Origin: an uncultured Oleispira sp.
GTDB lineage: Bacteria > Pseudomonadota > Gammaproteobacteria > Pseudomonadales > Oceanobacteraceae
Direction of reading: 5' to 3'
Length of the DNA stretch: 64,000 bases
NCBI GenBank assembly: GCA_913019965.1
Contig: CAJVZR010000007.1
Location: 1-64,000, forward strand
Part shown: positions 63,198-64,000 of the stretch, piece by piece
How the letters are laid out: every line of letters starts with the position of its first letter
How positions within the stretch are numbered: position 1 is the first letter of the stretch
Notes under the pieces: model-generated
Database searches by the model: none
What the model saw: the letters and a program-made list of their open reading frames with translations, nothing else
What the model was told of the DNA's origin: nothing
Position numbers and translations under genes: made by a program

Positions 63198-64000
63198 TTA
63201 TTGACCAGCTTTTGACTTCATCAAAGGCTCATGACTACGATGAAAAGCACCATGAACAATGCCCGAGTAACTTGGACTTTCTATATCACAAAAAGAAGCA
63301 GAAACTCGCGAGCCCATTCCGATCATCACCGCATCACCTGTCGATTTAAAAGAGACTCCAGCCATATATACGCTACTGCCGTTCAGCAACATAGGGATAT
63401 GCCCTGCTATATCCGCATTAGTAATCGTTACTTCCGAACCATTGAATTCCATCCAATGATCATCATTTTCATAAGTTAAGTTTTCAATTTCAACCACCGA
63501 ACCAGTAATGATTAAGTTGTTTGTTGTGACATTGAGTAGCTGTATCTGGTCACAGCTTTCTATGACTATTTTTTCATAATAACCCGTATAGGTTTTACCC
63601 CTTTCTTTCAAACAGGTTAAAAGACCTTGGTTTATACCTGCTTTTACTAGAGACAGTTGCTGCTTGATGATTTGGCTCTTATTGTTATTCAGAGCATCAG
63701 TCAAATAACCCATAAATTCTTTATGATGACTTTTCATTGGCACATGTCCAGCCCCTGAAATTACCTGCAATTGGGCATTACGCAATTTCTTATTCAGTAC
63801 CTTGCCCGTCCGCAGCGGTGCAACATTGTCTTTTTCGCCCCAAATAATATTAACAGGGACTAAAACCTGATTAATGGCTTCATTAAAATCCTCTTCCACT
63901 AGACTTAACGCGGCATTCATATTGGCCGAATCAGAAACAACAAAATCCCACGCATGATCATTTTCTTGTAAAAAATCACTGATAAAGGTGCTTTTTGTCC
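63198..64000 (-). CDS. Alpha/beta-hydrolase with beta-helix-like C-terminal domain (5' end outside window)
   Basis: The frame is open through the right edge, so the N terminus is missing. The visible part has the last strands and catalytic tail of an alpha/beta-hydrolase (VNIIWGEKDNVAPLRTG with the Asp, and SGAGHVPMKSHHKEF with the His). About 120 residues follow that contain repeated short strands with a stacked Asn/Thr/Ser pattern (LLNVTTNNLIITGSVVEI, VTITNADIAGHIPMLLN), which look like a right-handed beta-helix. An ATG at 63920 lies within the hydrolase part and is not the true start. Function is unknown. Confidence 0.75.
   Translation of the reverse strand, partial: TKSTFISDFLQENDHAWDFVVSDSANMNAALSLVEEDFNEAINQVLVPVNIIWGEKDNVAPLRTGKVLNKKLRNAQLQVISGAGHVPMKSHHKEFMGYLTDALNNNKSQIIKQQLSLVKAGINQGLLTCLKERGKTYTGYYEKIVIESCDQIQLLNVTTNNLIITGSVVEIENLTYENDDHWMEFNGSEVTITNADIAGHIPMLLNGSSVYMAGVSFKSTGDAVMIGMGSRVSASFCDIESPSYSGIVHGAFHRSHEPLMKSKAGQ

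Noticed and set aside
1-64000. Search for CRISPR arrays, tRNA or rRNA genes, IS elements, integrases and attachment sites
   Set aside because: Nothing convincing was seen by eye; short tRNAs could still be missed without a covariance search.

Overview
The window reads as chromosomal DNA of a marine-type gammaproteobacterium, most like the Oceanospirillales/Pseudomonadales side of the class. The reasons are gene content (soluble transhydrogenase SthA, NqrM and ApbE for Na+-NQR, an RssB/RssC-like PP2C/STAS pair beside a PilZ gene and mlaA, YebG, YccA, RarD, RecQ, SixA-DUF4389-GpsA) and a moderately AT-rich base composition (judged by eye, not computed). This is a lineage inference, not an identification. 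No rRNA, tRNA, CRISPR array, prophage, integrase or insertion sequence was seen. Most of the window is ordinary, densely packed core genome with many short operons on both strands and several convergent gene ends that overlap.

Layout. 0-5.7 kb: an unidentified gene end, then a minus-strand apbE-nqrM-sthA set, an ArsR-type regulator with a palindromic operator, a DUF4062 protein and an AEC permease. 5.7-14.2 kb (plus): a lysine-rich protein, rRNA methyltransferase RlmG, YigZ, a metallo-beta-lactamase-fold lipoprotein, DUF416, a zinc-ribbon methyltransferase, TrhP, a MlaC/solute-binding fusion and RluA. 14.1-20.1 kb (minus): a long run transcribed as rssB-like, STAS, gpsA, DUF4389, sixA, two alpha/beta hydrolases and DUF1461. 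20.3-24.5 kb: PilZ, MlaA and a 1000-residue lipoprotein. 24.5-31.2 kb: a candidate small RNA, SOS-controlled yebG, assorted DUF genes, a tandem pterin-synthase-like protein, a MltC-like transglycosylase and two genes under 60 codons. 31.3-37.9 kb: argS, a HEPN-like protein, YccA, an FKBP isomerase, NhaC and two hypotheticals. 38-48.9 kb: NnrS, two SDRs, an EIIC-EAL fusion, a secreted phospholipase D, a TRIC channel, aspS and an HU protein with a histone-H1-like tail. 49-64 kb: a large U32 protein, GST, YvcK-like, RarD, RecQ, lipase, GlxA-type regulator, a tandem-CDGSH/glutamate-synthase fusion, an orphan TRAP binding protein, EndA, a GGCT-like protein and an alpha/beta hydrolase with a beta-helix-like tail running off the end.

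Functional threads. Envelope lipid homeostasis (MlaA, MlaC fusion), peptidoglycan (MltC-like), RNA modification (RlmG, RluA, TrhP, large U32), signalling (PP2C/STAS, PilZ, EIIC-EAL) and redox (SthA, NQR maturation, CDGSH fusion). The strongest candidates for something undescribed are unusual domain fusions rather than an island: MlaC plus a type-3 solute-binding domain, a tandem pterin-synthase-like protein whose two halves carry complementary active-site motifs, EIIC plus EAL, and tandem CDGSH plus FMN glutamate synthase. At the RNA level the best candidates are a hairpin that both resembles a terminator and holds the ribosome site of the FKBP gene, and a plus-strand terminated transcript between two minus-strand genes.
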